Shown: positions 27,227 through 35,700, counted from the stretch's first letter. The stretch: DNA of 64,000 bases from Pseudorhodoplanes sp. (GCA_019187085.1 JABARS010000035.1:1-64000); one strand, 5' to 3'. Notes: generated by a model from the sequence alone, not told the origin. Program-made: numbers and translations.

Positions 27227-27251
27227 GGAACAACGCCTGCGTTGCGGCGTT
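27227..27251 (+). promoter_or_regulatory. EcfG-type general stress promoter
   Basis: GGAAC (27227-27231), 16 bases, CGTT (27248-27251) matches the sigma-EcfG consensus exactly. It lies 32 bp before the ATG of the 72-aa membrane protein, leaving room for a short leader with its GGAGG. Confidence 0.65.
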
Positions 27252-27283
27252 TCTGGTTCCGAGCCTTATCGCTGGAGGACGAC

Positions 27284-27502
27284 ATGCGAATCCTGATTGG
27301 CATGATTTTGGGCGCCGCCCTGACTGTCGGCCTTGCCTATTATTCCGACTCCATGCGCACGTCATCGGTCGCGTCCGGGCCCGCGGCAACGGACAATCGT
27401 CCGATGGTCAATTGGGACGTGGTCCAGACTAACTGGGATATCTTCATGCAGCGGGCGCAGCACGGCTGGTCTGAATTGCGTGCGCGCATTTCCCGCTCCT
27501 GA
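27284..27502 (+). CDS. Small membrane protein, EcfG-type promoter
   Basis: 72 aa: one N-terminal hydrophobic helix (ILIGMILGAALTVGLAYYS) then a soluble Trp-containing tail (MVNWDVVQTNWDIFMQRAQHGW). Probably a type II single-pass inner membrane protein. GGAGG lies about six bases upstream of ATG 27284. Not recognised as a named family. The exact EcfG-type promoter ahead suggests expression in the general stress response. Confidence 0.75.
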   Translation: MRILIGMILGAALTVGLAYYSDSMRTSSVASGPAATDNRPMVNWDVVQTNWDIFMQRAQHGWSELRARISRS

Positions 27503-27511
27503 TTCAACGAT

Positions 27512-27724
27512 TTAGCGATCGCGATCGAGCTGGCTTTCCTTCGCCACCCGTTCAAACGCCTCGCCTGTGCTCTTGATGCGGTACTGGTGCTCGTCGCCGT
27601 CCGGCGGCAGGAGCTTGACGACCTTGAAGGTCCCGGTACCGTTCACCCGCGTGATCGGACCGGCGATGAATTTCACGGTCTGACCTACGGCGTACTTGTG
27701 AGATTTCAACACAACGCTCTCCAC
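27512..27724 (-). CDS. Small conserved hypothetical protein
   Basis: 70 aa, basic, beta-rich, no signal or membrane segment (KYAVGQTVKFIAGP, GTFKVVKLLPPDGDEHQYRIKS). It has an SH3-like or KOW-like feel and looks conserved in Bradyrhizobium relatives, from memory. Converges on the 72-aa gene with a 9-bp gap. No function known. Confidence 0.65.
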   Translation of the reverse strand: MESVVLKSHKYAVGQTVKFIAGPITRVNGTGTFKVVKLLPPDGDEHQYRIKSTGEAFERVAKESQLDRDR

Positions 27725-27969
27725 TGACGCATCGGGTTCGCCGCGCCGCAGCGACGGCCGTCCCAGCTGACCTGTTGTTTGGTGTTATTTATAGCACCAG
27801 CGGCCAAAAGATGGGGGAAAAAGCAGAACTCATTCTAAAAGAGAATATCACTTTATTATCAATAGCTTATATTTCCTTTCGTGAATTGACTTTAAGTTTC
27901 CGTGCAAGCGCGGCAAATGACGGCCCCGGGCATTGCCCGGGGCCGATGCATTCATGGACGATCCAGCGG
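27725..27969. other. AT-rich intergenic region with hairpin
   Basis: The stretch 27775-27905 is much more AT-rich than the genes around it and contains TTCT-N5-AGAA (around 27833-27845). No convincing coding region is seen; the short plus-strand frame here lacks a ribosome binding site. At 27922-27944 GGCCCCGGGC and its complement form a 10-bp hairpin that may end the glycine-zipper transcript coming from the right, though without a T-run. Confidence 0.5.
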
Positions 27970-28287
27970 TCAGCGGCGGATTTCCTCGCAAACGGTGGTG
28001 CCGTCGCTGGTCGTCACGCAGTTGCGTTCGCGCACGGCAGGGCCGGACTGCTCGATAATTACCCGCCCCTCGGGACGAACGCGATTGGTATCGCCAGCGC
28101 CCGCGCCAACGGTCCCGCCCACGCCGGCACCAACCGCCGCGCCCACCGGACCGCCAACGGCAGCACCGACGCCTGCGCCGACGGCCGCCCCGGTGGCGGC
28201 GCCCGCAGCCGCATCCTGCGCATCCGCGTGCTGCGCCATCACCACGATCGCCGCCACGGCGATACTCGTCGTCAATAATTTGCGCAT
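27970..28287 (-). CDS. Secreted glycine-zipper protein
   Basis: 105 aa. Signal peptide (MRKLLTTSIAVAAIVVMAQHADA), a glycine-zipper hairpin of repeated GAAVGAGVGAAVGG-type units (about 27-66) and a C-terminal part with two cysteines (NCVTTSDGTTVC) likely to form a disulfide in the periplasm. Glycine zippers pack into membranes or form pores and are frequent in stress-induced envelope proteins. Preceded by an exact EcfG-type promoter. Confidence 0.8.
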   Translation of the reverse strand: MRKLLTTSIAVAAIVVMAQHADAQDAAAGAATGAAVGAGVGAAVGGPVGAAVGAGVGGTVGAGAGDTNRVRPEGRVIIEQSGPAVRERNCVTTSDGTTVCEEIRR

Positions 28288-28317
28288 CGTGTCCTCCTCT
28301 CATTCAGTGAAGGACAG

Positions 28318-28343
28318 AACGCATCGAAGACGAGAAACGTTCC
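28318..28343 (-). promoter_or_regulatory. EcfG-type general stress promoter
   Basis: On the minus strand GGAAC (28343-28339), 17 bases, CGTT (28321-28318). It sits in the 64-bp gap between the GlsB-like gene and the glycine-zipper gene and points at the latter, whose ATG is 31 bases further on. Confidence 0.65.
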
Positions 28344-28351
28344 AGCAAGGT

Positions 28352-28627
28352 TCAGGACTGACGGAAACGGCGCCACAGGAAGAGAATAATGATCGCGCCG
28401 ATCATTGCGGCAATCAGCGTGCGGAAGAATCCGAACACCGCAATCTGCAACACCTCGGCAAGTTTGCCGCCGACGAACGCGCCGGCGATGCCGACCAGGA
28501 TATTGGTGAAAATGCCGTGGTCCGATTCGGTGACTTTTTCCGCCACCCAGCCCGCAATGGCGCCGATGATCAGCATCGAAATCAGACCGACGCCCGGATT
28601 GCCGAGAATGCTCTGCATGTCGCCCAT
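28352..28627 (-). CDS. GlsB/YeaQ/YmgE family stress-response membrane protein
   Basis: 91 aa, three hydrophobic segments with the family pattern of small glycines (LISMLIIGAIAGWVAEKV, TNILVGIAGAFVGGKLAEVL, LIAAMIGAIIILFLWRR). ATG 28627 has AAAGGAGG seven bases upstream, much better than upstream alternatives. The family (transglycosylase-associated) is commonly stress-induced. Located immediately upstream of the EcfG-promoter glycine-zipper gene on the same strand. Confidence 0.9.
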   Translation of the reverse strand: MGDMQSILGNPGVGLISMLIIGAIAGWVAEKVTESDHGIFTNILVGIAGAFVGGKLAEVLQIAVFGFFRTLIAAMIGAIIILFLWRRFRQS

Positions 28628-28742
28628 ACGAACGCCTCCTTTGCGAATCTCGCGTCCACGCGCGCTAAAACAAATTGTAGCGCGCCGGGCCTTCGTTGCA
28701 CAATAAAACAGATTCGCCTCGCGCGGGTGACGGGATAAAATA

Positions 28743-29474
28743 ATGCGATTGCAATTCGTCGGTTGCGGCGATGCCTTCGGTTCGGGTGGCCGGTTCAATA
28801 CCTGCCTGCACCTGACCGGTACGCAAACCAATGTGCTGATCGATTGCGGCGCCTCCTCGCTCGTGGCGATGAAACGCCTGGGCATCGACCGCAACGCGAT
28901 CGACGCCATCGTCGTCACGCATTTTCACGGCGATCACTTTGCCGGCGTTCCGTTTTTCGTGCTCGACGCCCAACTCATCGCCAAGCGCCAGAGGCCGTTG
29001 GTGCTCGCGGGCCCCCCGGGCCTGCGCGGCTGGTATGAGCGGATATTCGCCGCCACCTTTCCGGGCGAGCGGACCCTACCCTTTCCGCTCACCCTGATCG
29101 AGGTGGAGATCAGCAACCCCAACAGCGTGGCCGGCGTACAGGTCATGCCCTTTCCCGTGCGGCACGACGAGAAGGCCGGGCCGTGCCTTGCCTACCGCAT
29201 CGAGGCCGAAGGCCGCGTGTTCTGTTATTCCGGCGATACCACATGGACCGAGACACTGATCGACGCCGCACGCGGGGCCGACCTGTTTGTCTGCGAATGC
29301 TATGTGTACGAGAAGGAATTGCGTGCCCACATGTCGCTTCGTGCGTTGAGGCAGAACCTGCCGGCGATCGCGGCGAAGCGCGTCGTACTCACGCACATGA
29401 GCGACGACATGCTTGCCCATACCTCCGACGTGTCCGAGGCGTGTGCGCAGGACGGCATGATCGTCGAGTTCTGA
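28743..29474 (+). CDS. MBL-fold metallohydrolase
   Basis: 243 aa metallo-beta-lactamase fold with the dizinc motif HFHGDH, the RHDEKAG loop and the late GDT (CYSGDTTW) and LTHMS histidine. Related to RNase Z-like or phosphodiesterase-type MBL proteins but lacking the features that would make it tRNase Z; substrate not predictable. Cytoplasmic. Convergent with capA-like gene (4-bp gap). Confidence 0.87.
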   Translation: MRLQFVGCGDAFGSGGRFNTCLHLTGTQTNVLIDCGASSLVAMKRLGIDRNAIDAIVVTHFHGDHFAGVPFFVLDAQLIAKRQRPLVLAGPPGLRGWYERIFAATFPGERTLPFPLTLIEVEISNPNSVAGVQVMPFPVRHDEKAGPCLAYRIEAEGRVFCYSGDTTWTETLIDAARGADLFVCECYVYEKELRAHMSLRALRQNLPAIAAKRVVLTHMSDDMLAHTSDVSEACAQDGMIVEF

Positions 29475-29478
29475 ACCG

Positions 29479-30729
29479 CTATTGCGCGCAGGCGGCTTCG
29501 ATGTCCCTGCGACGCGTCTCAGGGATCGGCGACGGCGCATTATAATCCTTGCAAAGCTGGCCGATGCGCCCGCCATCTTTGGCAGCACCTCGCACACAAT
29601 AAAGCCCGCTGCCGTCCTTCTGCGGCGTGAACCGCAAGCCGCGCGCGCCGGCCGCGCCGTCGTCAAGTGTCGACGCGAGGTGGTTCAGCACATGGACCCG
29701 CAAAGCGCCCTGCTCCGGCGGCAGCCGGCGTACGCGCGAATGGGTATCGGTCAGCGGCAGGACCTCAACCGCGCGAATGGCGGCCGCCCCACCAGGCGCG
29801 AATCTTACATGCACGCGCGCCATCAGCCCGTAATCCTTGCAGACCGGATTGGCGGTCATGTTGGCGGTGCCGTGATGCAGGAAATTGCCGAGGCCGTAGA
29901 AGATCAGCGACTTGCCTGCCATCTCCACACCGCGCACGACATGGGCGTGATGGCCGACGATCAGGTCGATGCCGCCTCGCTGCGCCGCATCGCCGCGCCA
30001 CTGCGCAAGCTGCAACGCATCGGCGCGCACCTTGCTTTCATAACCATAATGGATCGACAGGACGCGGAACGCGGCCGGCGCCGCGCGCAGCCGTTCGAGC
30101 ACCTCTCTGAAATCCTCATCAAACCGATAAGCGATCTGGCCCGGGCGGTCCGGCCCCGCGCGATGACGCTCGAGATTGTTGGTCACGATGCCGAGGGCGG
30201 AAAACGCGACCGTGCGGCCCTTCACCTTAACGAGATGCGCTCGCACCGCCTCGTTGCGATTGAGCCCGATGCCGGCGGCCGCCAGCACGCCCTTGCCGCG
30301 CAGCGCATCGACATGCTTGAGCGTGTCTTTCAGCCCCTCGACGCCGAAATCCATCGAGTGATTATTGGCGAGCGACAGCAGATTGAACCCGCTGTCCACC
30401 AGATGGCGCAGCCCGGCCGGATGCATGCGGAAACTGAACGGCCGCGCCTGGCCCTTGTCGTCGGCCACGAGACCGGTGCGTTCGCTCACCACCGTCTCGA
30501 CGTTGACGAAATTCAGGTCGCCGTCGATCTCACCCTTAATCAGCGCGGCCGGCTCCGGATAGGCGTAAAAAATATTAGCCTTGGCCGATCCGCGCGGGTC
30601 GGCACCGAAACCGGCATCGCCGGCAAGCACGATCGTCATTTCGGTGACCGCGCGCGGCGTCTCGCCGAACGCAGGCGCGTCGGCGAGCGGCAGCATCAGG
30701 GCAAGCCAAACCAGGCTGAGCGATCGCAT
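29479..30729 (-). CDS. CapA family (PGA_cap) metallophosphatase-like protein
   Basis: 416 aa with signal peptide (MRSLSLVWLALMLPLADAPAFG). The body carries CapA signatures: VLAGDAGFGA, NFVNVETVVS, SLANNHSMDFG, LSIHYGYE (usually HWG) and GHHAHVVRG. CapA proteins take part in poly-gamma-glutamate handling or are uncharacterised calcineurin-like hydrolases; there are no capB/capC genes nearby, so the polymer link is not supported. ATG 30729 chosen at the signal peptide. Confidence 0.87.
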   Translation of the reverse strand: MRSLSLVWLALMLPLADAPAFGETPRAVTEMTIVLAGDAGFGADPRGSAKANIFYAYPEPAALIKGEIDGDLNFVNVETVVSERTGLVADDKGQARPFSFRMHPAGLRHLVDSGFNLLSLANNHSMDFGVEGLKDTLKHVDALRGKGVLAAAGIGLNRNEAVRAHLVKVKGRTVAFSALGIVTNNLERHRAGPDRPGQIAYRFDEDFREVLERLRAAPAAFRVLSIHYGYESKVRADALQLAQWRGDAAQRGGIDLIVGHHAHVVRGVEMAGKSLIFYGLGNFLHHGTANMTANPVCKDYGLMARVHVRFAPGGAAAIRAVEVLPLTDTHSRVRRLPPEQGALRVHVLNHLASTLDDGAAGARGLRFTPQKDGSGLYCVRGAAKDGGRIGQLCKDYNAPSPIPETRRRDIEAACAQ

Positions 30730-30839
30730 CGCATTCCCGCCTAGCCTGCGGCGTGATTCCGATCCAGCGCCAATTCGCAAGCTTGCTCGCAAACCCACCG
30801 ATCTCGCCAGATTTGAATTAAACGCCGGGAGCGATCAAT

Positions 30840-31445
30840 ATGACCCCGACGAGACATCAATCCGGCGGCTCCAGAGCCCGACGTCTTCAAACAGCCGACA
30901 TGCAGACAACGCCCACCGAGGTCAGCGAGATTGCGATCCGCATACGCAGCCTCGGTCAACTCTTCAACCTGCTCGATCCATCGCCCTTTTTCGAGAAGGA
31001 CCTCGACAGCGACGCAGAAGAATTCATCGTCGGCTGGGCCCGCGAATTGCCGCGCACCGCGGCCGTCCGTATCGCCATCTATCTGCCGCCCGAGATCGCG
31101 GCCCTGCCCGAGACGGCGCGTCTCGGCGAGGTCCTTGCGCACTATTTCAATTATCGGGCGCGCATGATCGAGCGCGATCTGCGCGAACTGTTCCGCATCG
31201 GCCGCAGCGCGCTTGCGATTGGCATTCTGGCGCTCGTGCTCTGCCTGACCGCGAGCCAGCTCGTCGCGCCGCTGGCGCCCAATCCGACGGCCGCGCGTAT
31301 CATCGAGGAAAGCTTCATCATTGTCGGCTGGGTCGCGAACTGGCGGCCGATCGAAATCTATCTTTACGACTGGTGGCCGCTCCGCCGCCGGGTCCAGCTC
31401 TATCGGCGGATCGCGGCGGCAGCGGTCGTCATCAAGCCGGAATAG
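30840..31445 (+). CDS. Conserved hypothetical membrane protein
   Basis: 201 aa. A soluble N-terminal half with the segment DPSPFFEKDLDSDAEEFIVGWARELP, then one strong transmembrane helix (SALAIGILALVLCLTASQLV) and a second weaker one (ESFIIVGWVANW). ATG 30900 (residue 21) is an alternative start. I know it only as a conserved hypothetical of rhizobial relatives. Divergent from the capA-like gene. Confidence 0.72.
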   Translation: MTPTRHQSGGSRARRLQTADMQTTPTEVSEIAIRIRSLGQLFNLLDPSPFFEKDLDSDAEEFIVGWARELPRTAAVRIAIYLPPEIAALPETARLGEVLAHYFNYRARMIERDLRELFRIGRSALAIGILALVLCLTASQLVAPLAPNPTAARIIEESFIIVGWVANWRPIEIYLYDWWPLRRRVQLYRRIAAAAVVIKPE

Positions 31446-31463
31446 GCATTCGCGCACAATGCG

Positions 31464-31697
31464 CTATAGCCGCGCGGAGTGCTCGCCGGACCTGTGCTTG
31501 AGCGCTTTTGCCAGATCCGCGTGGTCCAGGTGCGTGCCATCGTCACCCTCGATCAGCATGGCGCTCTGGCCATTGCGGCTGACCTTGTGCGCCCAGCCGA
31601 TCGCTTCGTCGAGCGTGGCGAACGACTTGAAAAGATGCCGGCTCTTGTCGAGCGGACCAAGTTTCGACCCCTGCGGGCCGCTATAGACACGAAACAT
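31464..31697 (-). CDS. Small hypothetical protein
   Basis: 77 aa soluble protein (MFRVYSGPQGSKLGPLDKSRH start, FATLDEAIGWAHKVSRNGQSAMLIEGDDG core). The core reads like a small ferredoxin-fold or DUF-type module as in other rhizobial hypotheticals. It follows mccB by 79 bp on the same strand. No assigned function. Confidence 0.65.
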   Translation of the reverse strand: MFRVYSGPQGSKLGPLDKSRHLFKSFATLDEAIGWAHKVSRNGQSAMLIEGDDGTHLDHADLAKALKHRSGEHSARL

Positions 31698-31776
31698 GGC
31701 GGTCTCCCTGGTTCGAAGCCCCCGTCCCCAATCGAAGGATAAACAACAATCGGGCCGAACGATGGTTGCGCCGCCC

Positions 31777-33384
31777 TCACATCCTGAACACGCCGAACCG
31801 CGTCTGCGGAACAGGCGCATTGAGCGTGGCTGCGAACGCAAGCGCCAGCACGCGCCGCGTTTCAGAGGGCAGGATGATGCCGTCGTCCCACAGCCGCGCC
31901 GTTGCGAAATAAGGATCGCCCTCGCGCTCGAACTGGTCGCGGATCGGCGCCTTGAATTCCTCCTCCTCCACTTCGCTCCACTTGCCGCCCGAGGCCTCGA
32001 TATTGTCGCGCTTGACCGTTGCCAGCACGTTGGCGGCCTGGTCCGAGCCCATGAGCTGCACTCGCCCGATCGGCCAAGTGAACAGGAAACGCGGCGAGTA
32101 AGCGCGCCCGCACATACCGTAATTGCCGGCGCCATAGGAGCCGCCGATCACGAGCGTAATTTTCGGCACCGCCGCGCACGCAACCGCCGTCACGAGCTTG
32201 GCCCCGTTCTTGGCGATGCCGCCGGCCTCGTATTCGCGCCCGACCATGAAGCCGACGATGTTCTGCACGAACAGCAGCGGAATACGGCGCTGGCAGCACA
32301 ATTCCACGAAATGCGCCGCCTTGAGCGCACTCTCCGAATAAAGGATGCCCTGGTTGGCGACGATGCCGACCGGCATGCCGTGCAGGTGGGCAAAGCCGGT
32401 CACGATCGTCGTGCCGTAGAGCTTCTTGAATTCGTCAAACTCCGAATCGTCGACCAGCCGCGCGATGACCTCACGCACGTCGTATTGCTTCTTCAGGTCG
32501 ACCGGCACGAAGGCTTCGAGCTCGGCCGCGTCGTAGCGCGGCGGCCGCGCTTCCCGCAGCGGGATATCGACCGTCTTCTTCAGGTTGAGATTGCCGACGA
32601 TCCGGCGGGCGATCGCCAGCGCATGGTTGTCGTCACCGGCATAATGGTCGGCGACACCAGAGCGGCGCGCATGCACATCCGCTCCGCCGAGATCTTCCGC
32701 CGAAACCACCTCCCCGGTCGCCGCCTTCACGAGCGGCGGGCCGCCGAGAAAGATCGTGCCCTGCTTGCGCACGATGACGGTTTCGTCGGCCATCGCCGGG
32801 ACATAGGCACCGCCTGCGGTGCAGGAGCCCATCACCACCGCGATCTGGGGAATGCCCTGCGCCGACAGCGTCGCCTGGTTGTAGAAGATGCGGCCGAAAT
32901 GATCGCGGTCGGGGAACACCTCCGGCCATTGCGGCAGGTTGGCCCCGCCGGAATCGACCAAATAGATGCACGGCAGGCGGTTCTCGCGCGCAATCTCCTG
33001 CGCGCGCACGTGCTTCTTCACCGTCATCGGATAATAGGTGCCGCCTTTAATCGTGGAATCGTTGGCGACGATCACGCATTCGTGCCCCTCGATCCGGCCG
33101 ATGCCGGTGATCACGCCGCCGGCATGGATACCGTCGTCGTACATCCCGTAGGCGGCAAGCGGGGAGAGTTCGAGAAACGGCGAGCCCGGGTCGATCAGCC
33201 GCATGACGCGGTCGCGCGGCAGCAGTTTGCCGCGTGCAGTATGGCGCTCGCGCGAACGCTGGTTGCCGCCGAGCGCGGCCTCCGCGCGCCGGCCCAGAAG
33301 CTCGTCGCGCAACGTATGCCACTGCGCGGCATTGGCCTGAACATCCCGGGCGCTCAGGTCAATGTTGGATTCGATATGCGCCAC
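31777..33384 (-). CDS. mccB: 3-methylcrotonyl-CoA carboxylase, carboxyltransferase beta subunit
   Basis: 535 aa, the standard MccB length. Both crotonase-like halves are present; [18 protein letters not shown] oxyanion segment is seen as [13 protein letters not shown], the second as [16 protein letters not shown], with the [18 protein letters not shown] N-terminal motif ([14 protein letters not shown]). Transfers carboxyl from biotin on MccA to 3-methylcrotonyl-CoA. GTG 33384 is preferred because GGGGAGGA ends five bases before it; the in-frame TTG further up overlaps that site. Its partner gene mccA lies 6 kb away on the same strand. Confidence 0.95.
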   Translation of the reverse strand: MAHIESNIDLSARDVQANAAQWHTLRDELLGRRAEAALGGNQRSRERHTARGKLLPRDRVMRLIDPGSPFLELSPLAAYGMYDDGIHAGGVITGIGRIEGHECVIVANDSTIKGGTYYPMTVKKHVRAQEIARENRLPCIYLVDSGGANLPQWPEVFPDRDHFGRIFYNQATLSAQGIPQIAVVMGSCTAGGAYVPAMADETVIVRKQGTIFLGGPPLVKAATGEVVSAEDLGGADVHARRSGVADHYAGDDNHALAIARRIVGNLNLKKTVDIPLREARPPRYDAAELEAFVPVDLKKQYDVREVIARLVDDSEFDEFKKLYGTTIVTGFAHLHGMPVGIVANQGILYSESALKAAHFVELCCQRRIPLLFVQNIVGFMVGREYEAGGIAKNGAKLVTAVACAAVPKITLVIGGSYGAGNYGMCGRAYSPRFLFTWPIGRVQLMGSDQAANVLATVKRDNIEASGGKWSEVEEEEFKAPIRDQFEREGDPYFATARLWDDGIILPSETRRVLALAFAATLNAPVPQTRFGVFRM

Positions 33385-33499
33385 CCCGGTCCTCCCCAAC
33401 GATTCAGTACGGCGGGAACTATGGCGCGCCTTCCGGCCAATGCAAATGTCGCTTCAACCGGGCGAAACGCCTGTGGGAACCTGGAGATCCGGTCCCCCG

Positions 33500-33524
33500 G
33501 GAACGACACCGGTCGCCGCGCGTT
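33500..33524 (+). promoter_or_regulatory. EcfG-type general stress promoter
   Basis: GGAAC (33500-33504), 16 bases, CGTT (33521-33524), 62 bp before the ATG of the DUF1236 gene. Exact consensus. Confidence 0.65.
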
Positions 33525-33586
33525 GAACCGGGGCGTCCGCTCCCGCGGGCGCAAGGGGCCAAGGGGGACATCGTGAGGACGCCACC

Positions 33587-34117
33587 ATGCGAGCATCGTC
33601 GTTGATGTCATGCGCCGCGGCCGTCGTGCTTGTTGCATCCCCGGCTTTCGTTTCGGCGCAGGACCTGAAGGGGTCTGCAACCCCCACTCCCGCCCCGGCT
33701 CCCGGACGCGCGCCGGCCGAGAAAATCGCTCCGCCGGTGCAGCCGAATGAGGGGCCACGTTCGTCCAACCCGAGCCTCGGCCAGACCCGCGACGCGCCTT
33801 CCGCGACCACCGGGCAAGGCTCCACACCAGGCACCACCGGTCAGGGCGCGGCCGGTACCTCGGCCAACCTGACGAGCGAGCAGCGCACGACCATTGGCAC
33901 TGCGATCCGCCAGCAGAATGTCCGGCCGGTCACCAACGTGAATTTCACGCTCGCGATCGGGGCGAACGTGCCGCGCGACATCGACCTTCACCCGCTTCCG
34001 GTATCGGTGATCGAGCTTTATCCAGCCTGGCGCGGCTACCATTTCGTGCTGGCCGGTGACGAGATCGTGGTGATCGATCCGGCAACGTTCCGCATCGTGG
34101 CGATCATCGAGGCGTAA
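33587..34117 (+). CDS. DUF1236 family secreted protein
   Basis: 176 aa. Signal peptide (MRASSLMSCAAAVVLVASPAFVSAQ), a Pro/Thr/Ser/Gly-rich disordered segment (30-90) and a C-terminal DUF1236 unit (NVNFTLAIGANVPRDIDLHPLPVSVIELYP, YHFVLAGDEIVVIDPATFRIVAII). The family is abundant in Bradyrhizobium relatives, often in stress regulons, with unknown biochemical role. It has its own EcfG-type promoter and is followed by the candidate small RNA with another such promoter. Confidence 0.88.
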   Translation: MRASSLMSCAAAVVLVASPAFVSAQDLKGSATPTPAPAPGRAPAEKIAPPVQPNEGPRSSNPSLGQTRDAPSATTGQGSTPGTTGQGAAGTSANLTSEQRTTIGTAIRQQNVRPVTNVNFTLAIGANVPRDIDLHPLPVSVIELYPAWRGYHFVLAGDEIVVIDPATFRIVAIIEA

Positions 34118-34181
34118 CCGGACAGGCTTCCACGCCGGCCGGCCGTCATAAAAGATTCATGAAAGGTGGCGATAGTGTTCG

Positions 34182-34206
34182 GGAACGATTTGCCGGTAAG
34201 AGCGTT
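34182..34206 (+). promoter_or_regulatory. EcfG-type promoter of a candidate small RNA
   Basis: GGAAC (34182-34186), 16 bases, CGTT (34203-34206). No protein gene lies downstream on this strand before a terminator at 34337-34361. A second, sigma-70-like promoter overlaps just downstream: TTGAAC (34218-34223), 17 bases, ATATAG (34241-34246). Confidence 0.6.
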
Positions 34207-34212
34207 TTCCGA

Positions 34213-34361
34213 GGGTCTTGAACCCGGAGATGCGGCCACCATATAGGCAGGAGCGCCCCACGGCGCGACTCTTTCAGGCGACGATACCTCACGGCTGTGA
34301 ACGGACGGATGTACTCCGGCGCAGTTTGTGAAACGAAAGCCCGGCCCGCGTGCCGGGTTTT
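34213..34361 (+). ncRNA. Candidate stress-induced small RNA
   Basis: The 268-bp gap between the DUF1236 gene and the convergent GST gene holds a complete transcription unit without a reading frame: an exact EcfG-type promoter, a likely start near 34213, and an intrinsic terminator whose stem is CCCGGC/GCCGGG (34340-34357) followed by TTTT. If the internal sigma-70-like promoter is used, the RNA would start near 34253 and be about 108 nt. It contains a hairpin with C-rich loop, GCGCC-CCAC-GGCGC (34253-34266), and TCAC-GGCT-GTGA (34289-34300 region). EcfG control, a C-rich loop and a terminator recall GsrN; the 3' half recalls the suhB/MmgR family. Neither identity is proven. Confidence 0.55.
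34337..34361 (+). terminator. Intrinsic terminator of the candidate small RNA
   Basis: CCCGGC (34340-34345) pairs with GCCGGG (34352-34357) across CCGCGT, flanked by AAAG and TTTTCTG. It points away from the DUF1236 gene but lies 220 bp beyond its stop, which favours a separate RNA upstream of it. Confidence 0.8.
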
Positions 34362-34385
34362 CTGTTGTCTGGCGCCGTGGGGACC

Positions 34386-35039
34386 TCAGACCTCGTTCCC
34401 GGCCATTACCCAGCTTTCCGCCCGCCCCGCCTTTTCCCAGTCCTTCCAGGCCGGCAGCGCCATCACCGCGTCCATATAGGCGCGCGCGGTCTTTCCGACC
34501 GAGATTGCATAGCTCGCAAAGCGCGACACCACCGGCGCATACATGGCGTCGGCATTACCAAAGGCGCCGAACAGGAAAGGCCCGTTTTGCCCGAACCGCG
34601 CGCGGCAGTCGGTCCAGATCGCCTCGATGCGCGAGACATCCTGTTGCACCTCGGGCGTAAGCTCGCGGACCTTGCGCGGATCGCGCCGCACGTTCATGGG
34701 GCAATGCCTACGCAGCACGCCAAAGCCCGCATGCATTTCCGCCGCGATGGCCCGCGCCTGCGCCCGTGCTTTGGGATCAGGCGGCCACAGATGCTTGTCG
34801 GGATGTTTATCGGCAAGATAGTCGAGGATCGCAAGCGACTCCCACACCGTCACCTCGCCGTCGAGCAGGCACGGGACTTTCCCCGTCGGGGAATGCTTGA
34901 GCACTTTCTCGCGGCTGCCCGGCTCGTAAAGCGGGACGACCTGTTCGTCAAAATCGATGCCCGCAACCTTCATCGCGATCCAGGGCCGCAGCGACCAGGA
35001 CGAATAATTTTTGTTTCCGATAATGAGCGTCGGCGCCAT
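34386..35039 (-). CDS. Glutathione S-transferase family protein
   Basis: 217 aa. Thioredoxin-like half with NKNYSSWSLRPW (catalytic Ser or Tyr region), TGKVPCLLDG and VWESLAILDYL, followed by the helical half. This is the YfcF/zeta-like branch with an SSWSLRP motif. ATG 35039 gives MAPTLIIGNKN with GGAGA upstream. Convergent with the small RNA unit. Confidence 0.9.
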   Translation of the reverse strand: MAPTLIIGNKNYSSWSLRPWIAMKVAGIDFDEQVVPLYEPGSREKVLKHSPTGKVPCLLDGEVTVWESLAILDYLADKHPDKHLWPPDPKARAQARAIAAEMHAGFGVLRRHCPMNVRRDPRKVRELTPEVQQDVSRIEAIWTDCRARFGQNGPFLFGAFGNADAMYAPVVSRFASYAISVGKTARAYMDAVMALPAWKDWEKAGRAESWVMAGNEV

Positions 35040-35154
35040 TTTTGTCTCCGTGCGGACGCCAATCATTCCGGGAGCGGCCGCTCCCGCACAAGTCAATTAT
35101 GCTGATCTGGATTATCTGCGCCGCGAATGACTCACCGTCCGCTACCCGGCCGCG

Positions 35155-35574
35155 CTACCCGGCCTTGGGCGCCGCTGGCTCCGGCTGCTCGACCGGCGCA
35201 TCCGCCTTCTTCCAGGCGCCGAAACCGCCGCGCATATGCGCGACCGGTTTGAGGCCCATGCGCTGGGCGATCTGCGCGGCAAGCGCCGAACGCCAGCCGC
35301 CACCGCAGAAGAATACGAACTTCTTGTCCTGCGCGAAGACGTCCTTGTGATAGGGGCTTTCCGGATCGATCCAGAATTCCAACATGCCGCGCGGACAATG
35401 GAAGGCCCCGGGCACGCGGCCCTCGCGCTGCAATTCGCGGATGTCGCGCAGGTCGACGAACACAACGTCATCGCGCCCGTATAGGGTTCGCGCCTCCTCG
35501 ACCGACAGGTTCTCGATTTCCTTTTCCGCGGCTTCGACGAGCGAGCGGACGCTGGTGGTGATGGTTTGCGGCAT
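35155..35574 (-). CDS. Rhodanese domain protein
   Basis: 139 aa single-domain rhodanese. The catalytic cysteine is in FFCGGGWRS, the six-residue active-site loop with C at position 1 and R-S at the end; the CH2 element is VDLRDIRELQREGRVPGAFHCPRGMLEFW. Probably a sulfurtransferase or persulfide carrier in the cytoplasm. A 34-aa membrane protein gene lies 126 bp upstream on the same strand. Confidence 0.9.
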   Translation of the reverse strand: MPQTITTSVRSLVEAAEKEIENLSVEEARTLYGRDDVVFVDLRDIRELQREGRVPGAFHCPRGMLEFWIDPESPYHKDVFAQDKKFVFFCGGGWRSALAAQIAQRMGLKPVAHMRGGFGAWKKADAPVEQPEPAAPKAG

Positions 35575-35700
35575 GGCGGTCTCCGGTCCAGCCGCACTCT
35601 TGGAAAGCGGCAGCGGCGCGGTCAAGTGCGCAGACAAGAAGGGCGGCGCGGTCCAACCTGACCGCACCGCCCGATGCCGCCGGAAGTGGGGACGAGACGC

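Noticed and set aside
27775..28278. Plus-strand open frame covering the AT-rich gap and the glycine-zipper gene
   Set aside because: It has no ribosome binding site, covers intergenic DNA and runs antisense through the signal-peptide gene.
33475..33505. A second GGAAC at about 33475 as an EcfG promoter
   Set aside because: The bases 16-17 downstream are not CGTT; only the site at 33500 fits.
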